DNA of 64,000 nt from Burkholderiales bacterium (GCA_016200895.1 JACQDX010000101.1:98797-162796), one strand, 5' to 3'; positions 54,311 through 63,830 are shown, counted from the stretch's first letter. The notes: generated from the sequence alone by a model not told the origin. Numbers and translations: made by a program.

Positions 54311-54448
54311 CTAGCACCGCTCGCTACGCTCACTCAGCACTCACGGGGCAATAGTTATTTCGAGAACGAAAAATCATTTGTAGCCTAGCGAGGCCCGGTC
54401 CAACCTACGACATTGCCAACGAAAAAAATTCTATTTAAGGAAGAAAAA

Positions 54449-54865
54449 ATGAAACAAACAGAAACCCTGGGACCCGTCTTTGGCTCCTTCACCGCCCGCG
54501 TTTTGATTGCCCTGATCTTCGTGGCATCCGGTGCCAGCAAGATCTCCGGCTTTGAACAAACCGTAGGTTATATAGCCAGCAAGGGCCTGCCTTTGCCCGC
54601 CCTTGGAGCAATTGCCGCCATTGTGGTTGAATTGGGCGGTGGCCTCATGGTCATCGTTGGTTGGCGTGCACGCTGGGCTGCAGCGGCAATGATCTTGTTC
54701 ACGTTGGCAGCGGCTTTCATCTTCCATAATTTTTGGGGAGTACCAGCAGATGCAGCGCAAAACCAGATGATACATTTCATGAAAAATATTTCCATGGCAG
54801 GTGGCCTGTTGTATGTCCTGATACACGGCAGTGGTGGCTGGAGTCTGGATGGCCGCAAAGCCTGA
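54449..54865 (+). CDS. DoxX-family membrane protein
   Basis: 138 residues from ATG 54449, after AAGGAAG; the frame is open upstream to 54413. Four transmembrane segments: RVLIALIFVASGASKISGF, ALGAIAAIVVELGGGLMVIVGW, WAAAAMILFTLAAAFIFHNF and ISMAGGLLYVLIHG. This is the standard DoxX/YphA pattern. Members are linked to redox stress and quinone metabolism, which fits the azoR-pirin pair upstream. A terminator follows. Confidence 0.9.
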   Translation: MKQTETLGPVFGSFTARVLIALIFVASGASKISGFEQTVGYIASKGLPLPALGAIAAIVVELGGGLMVIVGWRARWAAAAMILFTLAAAFIFHNFWGVPADAAQNQMIHFMKNISMAGGLLYVLIHGSGGWSLDGRKA

Positions 54866-54897
54866 TCGGGAATATCTTGCCCGGCTCCAATAGTTGA

Positions 54898-54936
54898 AAC
54901 AGCGGATTTGTCTGACGGCAAATCCGCTGTTTTTTA
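54898..54936 (+). terminator. Rho-independent terminator after doxX
   Basis: AACAGCGGATTTG (54898-54910) pairs with CAAATCCGCTGTT (54919-54931), followed by TTTTT. It is a 13-bp stem with an 8-base loop. Confidence 0.92.
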
Positions 54937-55046
54937 TGTGCAAATGTCGTCGTTTCATCGACCTGTAATCTTGCCTTCATACGCCTGACATATACTTGCC
55001 CAGTACTCCCGTGGATTGGCTCAATTATCCAGGCGGGGTAAATGCG

Positions 55047-55370
55047 ATGAAGATAGAAATCAATGGGATTTTCAAAACCTTTAAAGGTGGTTATCAGGCG
55101 CTGGATCATGTTGCGCTGACTTTTAAGGCGGGTGAAGTGGTCGCGCTCATTGGTGTTTCCGGTTCTGGAAAATCAACTTTATTGCGTCGTATCTCTGGCC
55201 TGATCACGGCCAATGCCGACAAGAACGACATAGGCCTCGGTGAGCAAGTCTTGCAAGCCAATGGCGTTGTCGGCAAGCAGATACGTTACCTGCGTTCGCA
55301 GATCGGTTTGTTTTTCAGCAATTCAATCTGGTTGGGCGTTTGTTCGTGCTGATCAATGTTTTCACTGGTG
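55047..55370 (+). pseudogene. phnC: phosphonate ABC transporter ATPase, broken fragment
   Basis: The first ~87 codons match PhnC (MKIEINGIFKTFKGG, then Walker A ALIGVSGSGKSTLLRRISGL, then GKQIRYLRSQIG). Near 55310 the frame is lost by one base: the next frame resumes with FQQFNLVGRLFVLINVFTG, which is the normal PhnC continuation. The gene then stops at about 55368 and runs into the middle of a PhnD-like gene. The Walker B and signature regions are gone, so it cannot be an ATPase. Neither phnE nor any C-P lyase gene is present. Confidence 0.85.
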
Positions 55371-55670
55371 ATGGATGCAGTCAAGACTTTAAACTTTGGC
55401 ATCATCTCTACCGTGTCTTCACAAAACCTGAAGCAGGACTGGCAGCCGGTGCTGGATGAGATGAGCAAAAAACTGGGCATCAAGATCAATGCTTTCTTCG
55501 CCACTGACTATGCCAGTGTTATCGAAGGCATGCGTTTCACTAAAGTGCAATTCGCTTGGGTGGGCAACAAATCTGCTATTGAAGCCTCCGATCGTGCCAA
55601 TTCTGAAGTGTTTGCACAGACTGTGAATGCAGATGGCACTCTGGGGAAGCCGGTAACAGCATTGCCTGAC
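55371..55670 (+). pseudogene. phnD: phosphonate-binding protein, internal fragment
   Basis: About 100 codons match the start of mature PhnD (VKTLNFGIISTVSSQNLKQD, VLDEMSKKLGIKINAFFATDYASVIEGMRFTKVQFAWVGNKSAIEA). The signal peptide is missing because of the fusion to the phnC remnant at about 55368-55379. At 55671 the gene is cut by repeat A3 and nothing of the remaining two-thirds is seen beyond the repeat. It is not functional. Confidence 0.88.
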
Positions 55671-55850
55671 AGGACTTACGCAAAGCCGCCCCAGATACGT
55701 TGCAGCTCCTGCATTTCTAAAGTACTGTCTTCGTCGCTACGGTGTAGTCGGGGTTTCGGGCAACATGTTGCCCGCCGATGTAACGAACTACCCTTGCAAG
55801 GGCGGTTTCCTGAAGCGATAGCCTTGCTGGGACGGCTTTGCGTAAGTCCT
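55671..55850 (+). repeat. MITE-like element, family A, copy 3
   Basis: 180 bp bounded by perfect 14-bp inverted repeats, AGGACTTACGCAAA and TTTGCGTAAGTCCT. It holds one copy of the 80-bp module (55741-55820). The palindrome core is decayed here to TTCTAAAGTAC. It cuts into the phnD remnant. The same orientation as copy 2. Confidence 0.9.
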
Positions 55851-55882
55851 GCTTAAGAATAAGAATTTTTCTCAGACCAAAA

Positions 55883-55915
55883 ACAAAGGCTGCCCGCAAG
55901 CAGCCTTTGTTTTTA
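55883..55915 (-). terminator. bidirectional terminator of ttcA
   Basis: ACAAAGGCTGC (55883-55893) pairs with GCAGCCTTTGT (55900-55910). T-runs follow on both strands (TTTTTA on plus, TTTTTGG on minus), so it can end ttcA and any read-through from the pseudogenes. Confidence 0.9.
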
Positions 55916-55926
55916 CAAATTACAGC

Positions 55927-56868
55927 TTAATCCTGATCAAGATGCAAGGAAATCACGCCCGCAGCAGGTGTCGCACAAGGCTCATCATCAAAAGCGATAT
56001 CGCCATTCGGATTCGCTTCACCATCAATTTTCAAATCAGTGAAGTTGAACAAGTTCTTGTCCATCAGATGTGACGGTGCAACGGTTGACAGAGATGCAAA
56101 AATATTGTCCACGCGGCCAGGAAATTTCTTGTCCCATTCACGCATCAGCCCCTTGATCTGCTTGCGTTGCAAATTCTCTTGCGAACCGCATAAATCGCAG
56201 GGGATGATGGGGAAGTTTTTTACTTCGGCATAGCGTTCAGTGTCTGCTTCCTTGACATAGGCCAGCGGGCGGATGACGATGTGCTTGCCATCGTCGGATT
56301 GCAGCTTGGCTGGCATACCTTTGAGTTTGCCACCAAAAAACATGTTCAGGAAAAAAGTTTCCAGGATGTCGTCACGGTGATGGCCGAGGGCGATCTTGGT
56401 GGCACCCAGTTCATCGGCCACGCGGTACAAAATACCACGGCGCAGGCGTGAGCAGAGTGAGCAAGTCGTCTTGCCTTCCGGGATCAGGCGCTTGACGATG
56501 CTGTAGGTATCCTGGTTTTCTATATGGTAGGGGATGCCCAGTTTTTCCAGATAGGCTGGCAGGATATGGTCTGGAAAATTCGGTTGCTTTTGATCGAGGT
56601 TGACCGCGATGATATCGAAATTGATAGGCGCACGTTCACGTAGGGTCATCAGTATATCCAGCAGGGCATAACTGTCCTTGCCGCCAGACAAACAGACCAT
56701 GACCTTATCGCCTTCTTCTATCATATTGAAATCACCTATCGCCTGGCCAACCTGGCGGCATAAGCGCTTGTGCAGCTTATTGTTTTCGTAGGTGATTTTT
56801 TCCTGTGACTTGACCGTGGCTTTTACTTCGGCCGGAGCGTCCATCAATGTTTCGTTCAGAGCTTGCAT
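55927..56868 (-). CDS. ttcA: tRNA 2-thiocytidine biosynthesis protein
   Basis: 313 residues. PP-loop [13 protein letters not shown] near residue 65; cluster Cys pair in [42 protein letters not shown], and the later [15 protein letters not shown]. It adds sulphur to C32 of certain tRNAs and needs a 4Fe-4S cluster. It is the last gene of the minus-strand group with folB and the SDR (8 bp after folB), and a terminator follows. Confidence 0.96.
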   Translation of the reverse strand: MQALNETLMDAPAEVKATVKSQEKITYENNKLHKRLCRQVGQAIGDFNMIEEGDKVMVCLSGGKDSYALLDILMTLRERAPINFDIIAVNLDQKQPNFPDHILPAYLEKLGIPYHIENQDTYSIVKRLIPEGKTTCSLCSRLRRGILYRVADELGATKIALGHHRDDILETFFLNMFFGGKLKGMPAKLQSDDGKHIVIRPLAYVKEADTERYAEVKNFPIIPCDLCGSQENLQRKQIKGLMREWDKKFPGRVDNIFASLSTVAPSHLMDKNLFNFTDLKIDGEANPNGDIAFDDEPCATPAAGVISLHLDQD

Positions 56869-56876
56869 GATAATGT

Positions 56877-57275
56877 TTAGATTTCAGTTTTGATCTTGAA
56901 TACTTCTACGCCTACGCCTTCGCAATCTGCATAGACATCAGGCTTCATGGTAGAGATGCGCACTGCGCGTACTTTGGGATGTGCCAGCATGATGGTGGCG
57001 ACATCATCACACAGGGTTTCCTGCAGATGGACATGGCCCTTGGAAATTCGGTCGGCTATCGTGCAACGCATGAAATCATAATCGACGACTTCTTCAAGCT
57101 GATCATCCTTTGGGGTAGACAGCGCCAGCGGGATATACAGGTCCACATTGAAGAGCACGCGTTGCTCGCCCTTTTTCTCGAACTCATGTACGCCGATGTT
57201 GATGGAGATTTCATAATTGCGCAAGAACAGGCGGCGGCAGTCTGAGAGCTGGGGATGGTGCAGGATGGATAACAT
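56877..57275 (-). CDS. folB: dihydroneopterin aldolase
   Basis: 132 residues from ATG 57275 ([13 protein letters not shown]); the frame is open upstream to 57365 but lies over the end of the SDR gene. The tunnelling fold is present: [36 protein letters not shown], the active-site Glu in [22 protein letters not shown] and the C-terminal [10 protein letters not shown]. It splits dihydroneopterin to a hydroxymethyl-pterin in folate synthesis. It is between ttcA and a FolM-like SDR, so it is part of a folate-linked operon. Confidence 0.93.
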   Translation of the reverse strand: MLSILHHPQLSDCRRLFLRNYEISINIGVHEFEKKGEQRVLFNVDLYIPLALSTPKDDQLEEVVDYDFMRCTIADRISKGHVHLQETLCDDVATIMLAHPKVRAVRISTMKPDVYADCEGVGVEVFKIKTEI

Positions 57276-57294
57276 GGTGGTCCCGGGATTAAGG

Positions 57295-58080
57295 TTAAAT
57301 AACTTGGTTTGCAGTCGCCAGGAACATGACATCGCGCTGCAAGGGAATAAGGTGCTGACCGCCATCGACGAGGATGGTGGTGCCGGTCATGGCAGGGCTG
57401 TCCGCCAGAAAACAGACGGTGCGTGCAATATCTTCAGGCGTGCTGGAACGACCCAGCGGCGTGACCTGGTGCGCCTGCTGGAAATCGGCCGTGCTTTGAT
57501 GGCCAGATTCCATGGTGATGCCGGGCGCAACGCCGACCACGCGTACTTTGGGGGCCAGTGCCTGTGCTAGTGTCGTCGTGGCACATTGCAGTGCAGCCTT
57601 GGACAGGGTGTAAGACAAAAAATCGGGATTCAGGTTGTACAGTTTTTGATCCAGTAGGTTGATGACACAAGTTTGTTCGCCGTCTGCAGTTGCCGCATGC
57701 AGGGCTTGCGCCAGTATTACAGGTGCGGCCAGGTTGGCATGCATATGCCTGTCGAGACTGGCCTGGCTGAAGCTGTGTACATCATCTTCTTCAAACAGCG
57801 AGGCATTGTTGACGATGCAATCTATCTTGCCCATGGCGGCTATCGCTGCGGGCAGCAATGCATGCGTTGTTGTTTCATTTGCCAGATCTGCCTGTAGTGC
57901 ATGGGCGCGGCGGCCCAAGGCCTGGATTTCTGTCACCAGGGTCTGCGCTTCTGCTGCTGAGTTGCCATAATGGACAAGAATATCCCAACCCTGCCGCGCC
58001 ATATGCAGGGCGATATGTCGCCCTATGCGTTTGGCGGCACCGGTGATCAGTGCTGTGTGGGGTGTTTGCTTATTGTTCAT
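57295..58080 (-). CDS. short-chain dehydrogenase, FolM/pteridine reductase-like
   Basis: 261 residues. Cofactor site TGAAKRIGRHIALHMARQGWDILVHYGNS (TGxxxxIG), NNASLF, and catalytic Tyr-x-x-x-Lys in LSYTLSKAAL. The presence of A-K-R-I-G and DQK in the centre are those of pteridine reductases such as FolM. It should reduce dihydromonapterin or dihydrofolate with NADPH. It heads the operon with folB and ttcA, 19 bp before folB. The link to folate comes from that neighbour. Confidence 0.87.
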   Translation of the reverse strand: MNNKQTPHTALITGAAKRIGRHIALHMARQGWDILVHYGNSAAEAQTLVTEIQALGRRAHALQADLANETTTHALLPAAIAAMGKIDCIVNNASLFEEDDVHSFSQASLDRHMHANLAAPVILAQALHAATADGEQTCVINLLDQKLYNLNPDFLSYTLSKAALQCATTTLAQALAPKVRVVGVAPGITMESGHQSTADFQQAHQVTPLGRSSTPEDIARTVCFLADSPAMTGTTILVDGGQHLIPLQRDVMFLATANQVI

Positions 58081-58153
58081 ATCTTATTGCTGTTCATATC
58101 TCACTCATGGAAATTCTTGACAGAAGTTACTGCGTTTTCAATACAATGCGGCT

Positions 58154-59323
58154 ATGCATAAATTATCTCTACCTGTGCCTGGCGATGATGCGCTGGCCGC
58201 TTCATCTGCTCTGAAACAACTGATTATCGACGACATCCACCAACATCAGGGCTGGATACCGTTTTCGCGCTATATGGAACTGGCGCTGTATGCGCCTGAC
58301 CTTGGTTATTACAGCGGTGGTGCCACAAAATTAGGCAAAGACGGTGATTTTACAACCGCGCCGGAAATGTCGCCGCTATTTGGCGCCACCCTGGCCAGGC
58401 TGGCAAATCAGTTATTCAGTCAAACTGCCGCCGAAGTCATGGAGTTCGGTGCAGGCACGGGCAAGCTTGCCCTGGATTTTTTGTCGGAATGTCAATTGTC
58501 TGGAATCGCGATAGACCGCTATTTTATCGTGGAATTGTCCGGCGAACTGCGTGCACGTCAGGAAGAGTTGCTGAAAGGCTTTCCACAAGTGCAATGGTTG
58601 CAAAAAATGCCAGACTCTTTTTCCGGTCTGGTGCTGGGAAATGAGGTGCTCGATGCCATGCCGGTTGACCTGGTCATCAAGACTGCTGATGGCTGGCATG
58701 AAGTCGGCGTGGCAGTAGTAGATGAGGACAGCATGCCAAGACTGATTTTCCGCGAACAGCCACAGGCCTGCAACCCTGACAAGATTGCGCAAATCCCTTA
58801 TGCAGATGAATTGCCTGCCGGTTACCTGACTGAAGTGCATGCCATCGCAAGCGGTTTCATGCACAGCCTGGCCGCCATGTTGCTCGCCAGCGGCAAGCCA
58901 GCAGCGGCAATACTGATAGATTATGGTTTCCCTGCTGCCGAGTATTATCACCCGCAGCGCCAGCAAGGCAGCCTGATGTGCCATTACCGCCATCATGCCC
59001 ATCCTGATCCATTTTATTTGCCAGGTTTGCAGGACATTACCGCCCATGTTGACTTTACGGCAATGGCCAGAGCGGGTCTGGCAGCAGGGCTGGAGTTATT
59101 GAACTACACCAGCCAGGCTGGTTTCTTGACAGCCGCAGGCATCGCAGATGTCTTGGCGCGCACCTCAGCAGAACAAGTCCTTGACTACTTGCCAAAGGCA
59201 AATGCCCTGCAAAAGCTGGTGTCGCCAGCGGAAATGGGGGAGTTGTTCAAAGTGCTGGTGATGGGGCAGGGCATGGAATTGCCAGAAAATTTATTGCGAC
59301 TGGATCGCAGCCATCGCTTATGA
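58154..59323 (+). CDS. class I SAM-dependent methyltransferase, MidA/NDUFAF7 family
   Basis: 389 residues. Start of the fold: IPFSRYMELALYAPDLGYYSGGATKLGKDGDFTTAPEMSPLFGATLARLA, SAM-binding VMEFGAGTGKLALDFL near residue 97 and VLGNEVLDAMPVDLV near 158. This is the DUF185/MidA family; the mitochondrial member methylates an arginine in complex I. The bacterial target is not known. It is divergent from the folate operon over a 73-bp gap. Confidence 0.9.
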   Translation: MHKLSLPVPGDDALAASSALKQLIIDDIHQHQGWIPFSRYMELALYAPDLGYYSGGATKLGKDGDFTTAPEMSPLFGATLARLANQLFSQTAAEVMEFGAGTGKLALDFLSECQLSGIAIDRYFIVELSGELRARQEELLKGFPQVQWLQKMPDSFSGLVLGNEVLDAMPVDLVIKTADGWHEVGVAVVDEDSMPRLIFREQPQACNPDKIAQIPYADELPAGYLTEVHAIASGFMHSLAAMLLASGKPAAAILIDYGFPAAEYYHPQRQQGSLMCHYRHHAHPDPFYLPGLQDITAHVDFTAMARAGLAAGLELLNYTSQAGFLTAAGIADVLARTSAEQVLDYLPKANALQKLVSPAEMGELFKVLVMGQGMELPENLLRLDRSHRL

Positions 59324-59393
59324 TGGCCCGCAGCTGAATTTGAAATGGAATAAATTGCCTTGTGGTAATTTAATATTAAAACAGGAGCAGGGC

Positions 59394-59591
59394 TTGTTAC
59401 GCTGGGTATTAACCATCTTTATCGCCGTTGTAGTGTTTTCCAGCTTGTTGCCCTGGCTGGAAAAGCTGGGCATAGGCCGTTTACCGGGTGATGTGCGTTT
59501 CAAATTGTTTGGCCGTAATTTTTCCTTTCCTTTCGCCTCCACCATACTGATCTCTTTATTTGTCTTGCTGTTAGCAAGGATATTTAAGTAA
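59394..59591 (+). CDS. small membrane protein, DUF2905 family
   Basis: 65 residues from TTG 59394, which follows AGGAG at six bases; an in-frame ATG at 59345 (second frame) or the open frame from 59340 would give a non-family extension. The sequence LRWVLTIFIAVVVFSSLLPWLEKLGIGRLPGDVRFKLFGRNFSFPFASTILISLFVLLLARIF contains two transmembrane segments with the conserved GRLPGD loop, typical of the family. Function unknown. It begins 70 bp after the MidA-like gene. Confidence 0.85.
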   Translation: MLRWVLTIFIAVVVFSSLLPWLEKLGIGRLPGDVRFKLFGRNFSFPFASTILISLFVLLLARIFK

Positions 59592-59788
59592 ATGCGTTAA
59601 ATATGTTAAAGCCTTGCAACATTGTTGTCATATGGGGGTAAAGTTTCCATATTATTGCGCCGTCACTTTAATATAATGAAATTGCCTGCTTATGTATAAA
59701 GTAAGCATAAAGCCTTAATCAGGCTGGCCAGGAGACGACCAGGCACGCACTGCAGCGAGATCAACAATAAATTACGCTAAAGGTTGAA

Positions 59789-61417
59789 ATGAGCGAACTC
59801 AGTGACATCAGGGCATTGCTCGTTGAACCGCATGCAGGTATGCGGGTCAGTTTGCACAATATGCTCAATCTGTGCGGCATTACCAAGATAGAACATGGGC
59901 TTTCTGCCGGTACGGCTGTGCGCACCATACAAGCCAAGGTATTTGACCTGATCTTGTGCGAATATGATCTGGGTGTTGGCCAGGATGGCCAGCAACTGCT
60001 GGAAGACATGCGCCACCACAAGCTGGCGCCTTTATCAACCATCTTCATCATGGTGACGGCTGAGCGCTCTTACGCCAAGGTCGTCAGCGCGGCTGAACTT
60101 GCCCCTTCGGACTATTTACTCAAACCTTTCACTGCCGACATGCTGCTGGAGCGCGTTATCCGCGCCCTCGAAAAGCGGAAAGCCTTTGTCGATGTTTATG
60201 GCCTCATGGAGCAAGGCTTGATCCCCGAAGCCATCATGGCTTGCCATCATGGTGAGCGTGACCATCCCAAATACTCCATCGATTTTATGCGCTTGCGTGC
60301 TGAATTGCATGTGATACAGGGTGAGGCGGCTGAAGCGGAAGAATTATATAAATATTTATTTGAATTAAAGGCTGTAGCTTGGGCACGTCTGGGCCTGGCC
60401 AAGACCCTGTTCATGCAGGGTAAATACCAGGAAGCAGAAGATATTTTAAAAAATCTGGTGTCTGAAAATAATAAGTATATGGATGCCTATGACTGGCTGG
60501 CCAAGACCCACGAAATGGTTGGGCAATTGCCTGAGGCGAAAGAAGTACTGGATGTGGCAGTCAGTGTTTCACCCCATGCCGTCAGGCGTTTGCGCAAGCT
60601 GGGCCAGATCGCCCTGGAAACCGGGGATATAGAAACAGCTGAAAATGTCTTGAAAAAAGTGGTCAGCAAGGCCAAGTTTTCTGAATTCCGTGACCCTGAA
60701 GACCATATGAACCTGGTCGATGCCCTGGTCAAGAAGGGTGATACGGAACAAGCCAAATCTGTTATCCGCGATCTTGAAAAGAACATGGTAGGCATGAAGA
60801 AAACTGCCGCCGTCAGGGCAATTTCTGCAGCCATGGTGCATGCCAAGACGGGTGATGCCAGGTTGGGAGAGGAGCTTGACAATGCAGTGGCCGCATCGCG
60901 TGAAGACATAGGCCTTTCTACGGAAGCCAAGCTGGGGCTGGCAAAAAGTTGTCTTGACAATAATCAGGAAGACAATGCTTCCGAGATTATTCTTGATGTC
61001 ATGAAAAACGCCAGCAACCAGCAAGTCATGAGCAAGGCCATGGGCGTCTTTGAAAGCGCCGGTAAAGGACATCTTGCCAAGGAGCTGGCACAACGCAGCC
61101 AGAAAGAAGTCATGGACCTGGTTGCCCTGGGTGTGCAAAAAGCCAAGCAAGGTGATTTCCGTGGTTCGGTAGAGTTAATGGCTACAGCCGCACGCAAGTC
61201 GCCAGATAATCCGCAAGTGATCTTGAATGCAGCGCTGGCAGCCTTGAAATGTCTGGAAAACATGGGTTGGGACCATGCTACTGGTGAGCTGGCGCGCAGT
61301 TTGATCGAGTCGGCACGCCGCCTTGATCCCATGAATCCGCGCCTGAAAGCGATACGCGGCTTGTATGATGAATTACAGAAAAAATACGGCATCAATGTTG
61401 CCCGTGTTGCCAAGTAA
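59789..61417 (+). CDS. receiver-TPR protein with a degenerate receiver domain
   Basis: 542 residues. The N-terminal ~120 residues fold as a response-regulator receiver. Thr90 and Lys112 (LKPF) are conserved, but the phospho-acceptor position is Glu58 (DLILCEYDLG, where relatives have DYNLG) and the acidic pair is E13-P14 instead of Asp-Asp. It may not be phosphorylated and may sit in an active-like state. Residues about 150-540 are helical TPR-like repeats (AEELYKYLFELKAVAWARLGLAKTLFMQGKYQEAEDILKNL). It probably works as a scaffold. It is followed by an HDOD-GAF gene 70 bp downstream, and the two may act in one regulatory path. Confidence 0.85.
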   Translation: MSELSDIRALLVEPHAGMRVSLHNMLNLCGITKIEHGLSAGTAVRTIQAKVFDLILCEYDLGVGQDGQQLLEDMRHHKLAPLSTIFIMVTAERSYAKVVSAAELAPSDYLLKPFTADMLLERVIRALEKRKAFVDVYGLMEQGLIPEAIMACHHGERDHPKYSIDFMRLRAELHVIQGEAAEAEELYKYLFELKAVAWARLGLAKTLFMQGKYQEAEDILKNLVSENNKYMDAYDWLAKTHEMVGQLPEAKEVLDVAVSVSPHAVRRLRKLGQIALETGDIETAENVLKKVVSKAKFSEFRDPEDHMNLVDALVKKGDTEQAKSVIRDLEKNMVGMKKTAAVRAISAAMVHAKTGDARLGEELDNAVAASREDIGLSTEAKLGLAKSCLDNNQEDNASEIILDVMKNASNQQVMSKAMGVFESAGKGHLAKELAQRSQKEVMDLVALGVQKAKQGDFRGSVELMATAARKSPDNPQVILNAALAALKCLENMGWDHATGELARSLIESARRLDPMNPRLKAIRGLYDELQKKYGINVARVAK

Positions 61418-61487
61418 AGACTAGACATAAAGATTAGATAACCAGACGTCAGAATGGTTTTGTTAAAAATAGGTAGTTGCGGAGACC

Positions 61488-63044
61488 ATGGCCATTCAAC
61501 CTTCTGTTCATTTAGGCGAACACGCACCGGTGACGGCGCGTGACCTCTTGCTCAAGCAAATCAATGAAGAAAGTAATTTACCGACTTTGGGAGTGTCGAT
61601 TACCAAAGTCGTTGAAATTACCTCATCGAGTGAAGACCCGGTCGCCAAGCTCGCGCATTTTGTGCTGGCCGATGTCGCCCTGACACAAAAAATACTCAGG
61701 TTATCAAATACCATTCATTACCGCACCAGCTCAGGCGCGCCCGTTACTACCATCTCCAGGGCGATATTTTTGCTAGGGTTTAACAGCATCAAGACCAGTG
61801 CCATGGCGATGCTGCTGGTCGATTGCTTCAAGGATAAAAGCCATGCCAATAGCGTCAGGCGCGAATTGGTACAGGCTTTGTGTGCCAGTATAGTGGGGCG
61901 TGAAATGGCGCAACGCGGGCGCTTCCAGGATGGTGAAGAAGCCGCGGTAGCTGCCTTGTTCAAGAATGTCGGCAAGATACTGGTGGCATCCTATGACCAT
62001 CCCTTGTACACCCGCATCCAGGCCATGCTGCAGACGGGACAGACTACACCCCAGGAAGCCAGTTCCATGCTGCTGGGTTGCAGTTATGAACGCTTTGGCG
62101 AAATGGCACTGCAGGAATGGAAAATACCTGACACCATTATACAATCGCTGCTGCCCTTGCCCGGTGGTGAATTGAAGAAAGTGAATACCCGTGCTGAATG
62201 GTTGCGCCAGGTTGCCAGCTTCAGCGATGCGCTGGCATCTACCATCATGAGTTCCGGTGGTACCAACCTCAGTGAAAAAGCCAAGCCCCTGCTGCTGAAA
62301 TATGGCAAGGCGCTGGACTTTGATCAGGCCATACTCGATGAGATGCTGGTCAAGGTAGAAACCGAAACCCGGCAATTGGCCAAGAGCATGGATATCGCCA
62401 TGGGTGATATCCATATTGGTGAAGCCGACGCCAACACCACCAATGGTGTACCGAATGATCTTTTGCTGAAAAATTATGAGGCTGGCGAAATTCAGAGTGA
62501 TGAACGTCACCCCAGTGGCAAGCCCAAGCAGGCACGTGATCTTTTGTTGGCAGGTGTGCAGGATGTCACACAAATGTTGGCATCTGACAGTTTCAAACTG
62601 AATGACCTGATCTTGCTGGTCCTGGAGACACTGTATAGCAGCATGGGCTTTCGCTTTGCCACCGTTTGCCTGCGCGACCTGCAAACAGTACGTTATGTCG
62701 CCCGGCTGGCGATAGGTGAACATTATCTGGAAAGACAAAGAGGGTTTGCCTTCAGCGGTAAGCCCGACCAGAATTTATTCCATCTGGCGATGACTAATAA
62801 TGTGGACCTGATGATCTCCGATGCTTCCGTCCCCAAGATACAAAACCTGTTGCCTGATTGGCATAAACAATTGCTACCAGATGCACGCAGCTTCATCATC
62901 CTGCCTTTGGTGATACAGAAAAAACCACTCGGCTTGTTTTATGCCGACCGCGCCGTGAATGCCGACGAAGGTGTGCCGCCAGATGAAACGGCGCTCATCA
63001 AAACCCTGAAGAGTCAATTGCTGGCTGCCATGATGCGAGGTTAA
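61488..63044 (+). CDS. HDOD-domain protein with C-terminal GAF domain
   Basis: 518 residues. The HDOD domain covers roughly residues 20-270: LPTLGVSITKVVEITSSSEDPVAKLAHFVLADVALTQKILRLSNTIHY, TTISRAIFLLGFNSIKTSAMAMLLVDCF and ALFKNVGKILVASYDHPLYTRI; the HD metal residues are not conserved, as usual for HDOD. A GAF-like part follows (LNDLILLVLETLYSSMGFRFATVCLRDLQTVRYVARLAIGEHYLERQRGFAFSG, FIILPLVIQKKPLGLFYADRA). Such proteins join signalling inputs to motility or biofilm output. It pairs with the receiver-TPR gene upstream. Confidence 0.87.
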   Translation: MAIQPSVHLGEHAPVTARDLLLKQINEESNLPTLGVSITKVVEITSSSEDPVAKLAHFVLADVALTQKILRLSNTIHYRTSSGAPVTTISRAIFLLGFNSIKTSAMAMLLVDCFKDKSHANSVRRELVQALCASIVGREMAQRGRFQDGEEAAVAALFKNVGKILVASYDHPLYTRIQAMLQTGQTTPQEASSMLLGCSYERFGEMALQEWKIPDTIIQSLLPLPGGELKKVNTRAEWLRQVASFSDALASTIMSSGGTNLSEKAKPLLLKYGKALDFDQAILDEMLVKVETETRQLAKSMDIAMGDIHIGEADANTTNGVPNDLLLKNYEAGEIQSDERHPSGKPKQARDLLLAGVQDVTQMLASDSFKLNDLILLVLETLYSSMGFRFATVCLRDLQTVRYVARLAIGEHYLERQRGFAFSGKPDQNLFHLAMTNNVDLMISDASVPKIQNLLPDWHKQLLPDARSFIILPLVIQKKPLGLFYADRAVNADEGVPPDETALIKTLKSQLLAAMMRG

Positions 63045-63129
63045 GCATCTGAATAAGTGCTTGTACTGACTGCAAGGATAAAGCCTTAGCGCTACAATGT
63101 CCTGTCATCATTTTAGCGGGACGAATCTC

Positions 63130-63792
63130 ATGCACTTCACTACCTGGCTTACTTTCTTCTTTGCGGCCTGTGTCATTGCCGTTTCACCCGGCTCCGGCGC
63201 TGTGCTGTCGATGTCACATGGTTTGAATTATGGTGTCAAAAAAGCCAGTGGCACCATCATGGGTTTGCAGGCAGGCTTGTTGTTGATATTGGCTATTGCT
63301 GGTGCAGGTGTCGGTTCCATCCTGATGGCTTCAGAATTTGCTTTTAGCGTTGTCAAAACTATTGGTGCGCTCTACCTGATTTATCTGGGGATCAATCAAT
63401 GGCGTGCCAAAATTGATGTCGCTGCTGAAAACGATGCGGGTGCTGATCATACCGCCAACGCCGCTAAGACTCAGGTGCCGGCCATGTCCAAACGCTTTTT
63501 GACTGGCTTTTTGACGAATGCCACCAATCCCAAAGGGATTATCTTCATGGTGGCCGTATTACCGCAATTTATTTCGCATGATGCACCGCTGTTGCCGCAG
63601 TTGTTGATACTGGGCGTGACCATGTGTGCAATTGATCTGCTTGTCATGCATGGCTATGCATTTGCGGCATCGACCATGCAGCGTTACTTCCGTGATCCCA
63701 AATGGCTGAAAAGCCAGAACCGCTTCTTTGGCGGTATATTGATGGCGATAGGTGCGGCCTTATTTTTCGTCAAACGCAGCCCATCCAATTAA
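63130..63792 (+). CDS. LysE/RhtB-family amino-acid exporter
   Basis: 220 residues from ATG 63130; the frame is open upstream to 63097. Typical start FFAACVIAVSPGSGAVLSMSHGLNYGVKKASGTIMGLQAG, then six transmembrane segments and FLTGFLTNATNPKGIIFMVAVLPQFI in the middle. It should export a hydrophobic or basic amino acid or homoserine lactone. No regulator is adjacent. A clear terminator overlaps the stop codon. Confidence 0.92.
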   Translation: MHFTTWLTFFFAACVIAVSPGSGAVLSMSHGLNYGVKKASGTIMGLQAGLLLILAIAGAGVGSILMASEFAFSVVKTIGALYLIYLGINQWRAKIDVAAENDAGADHTANAAKTQVPAMSKRFLTGFLTNATNPKGIIFMVAVLPQFISHDAPLLPQLLILGVTMCAIDLLVMHGYAFAASTMQRYFRDPKWLKSQNRFFGGILMAIGAALFFVKRSPSN

Positions 63793-63830
63793 AAAAATGC
63801 CGCCAGAGATTGAACTGGCGGCATTTTTTT
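63792..63830 (+). terminator. Rho-independent terminator, bidirectional
   Basis: AAATGCCGCCAG (63795-63806) pairs with CTGGCGGCATTT around an eight-base loop, with A-run before and T-run after. It ends the LysE gene and could also serve the other strand. Confidence 0.92.

Noticed and set aside
55671..55856. C-terminal extension of the PhnD fragment through the repeat
   Set aside because: Those codons lie entirely in element A3 and have no PhnD similarity.
61773..62738. 321-codon minus-strand frame inside the HDOD gene
   Set aside because: Shadow frame rich in Gln/His, without start signals.
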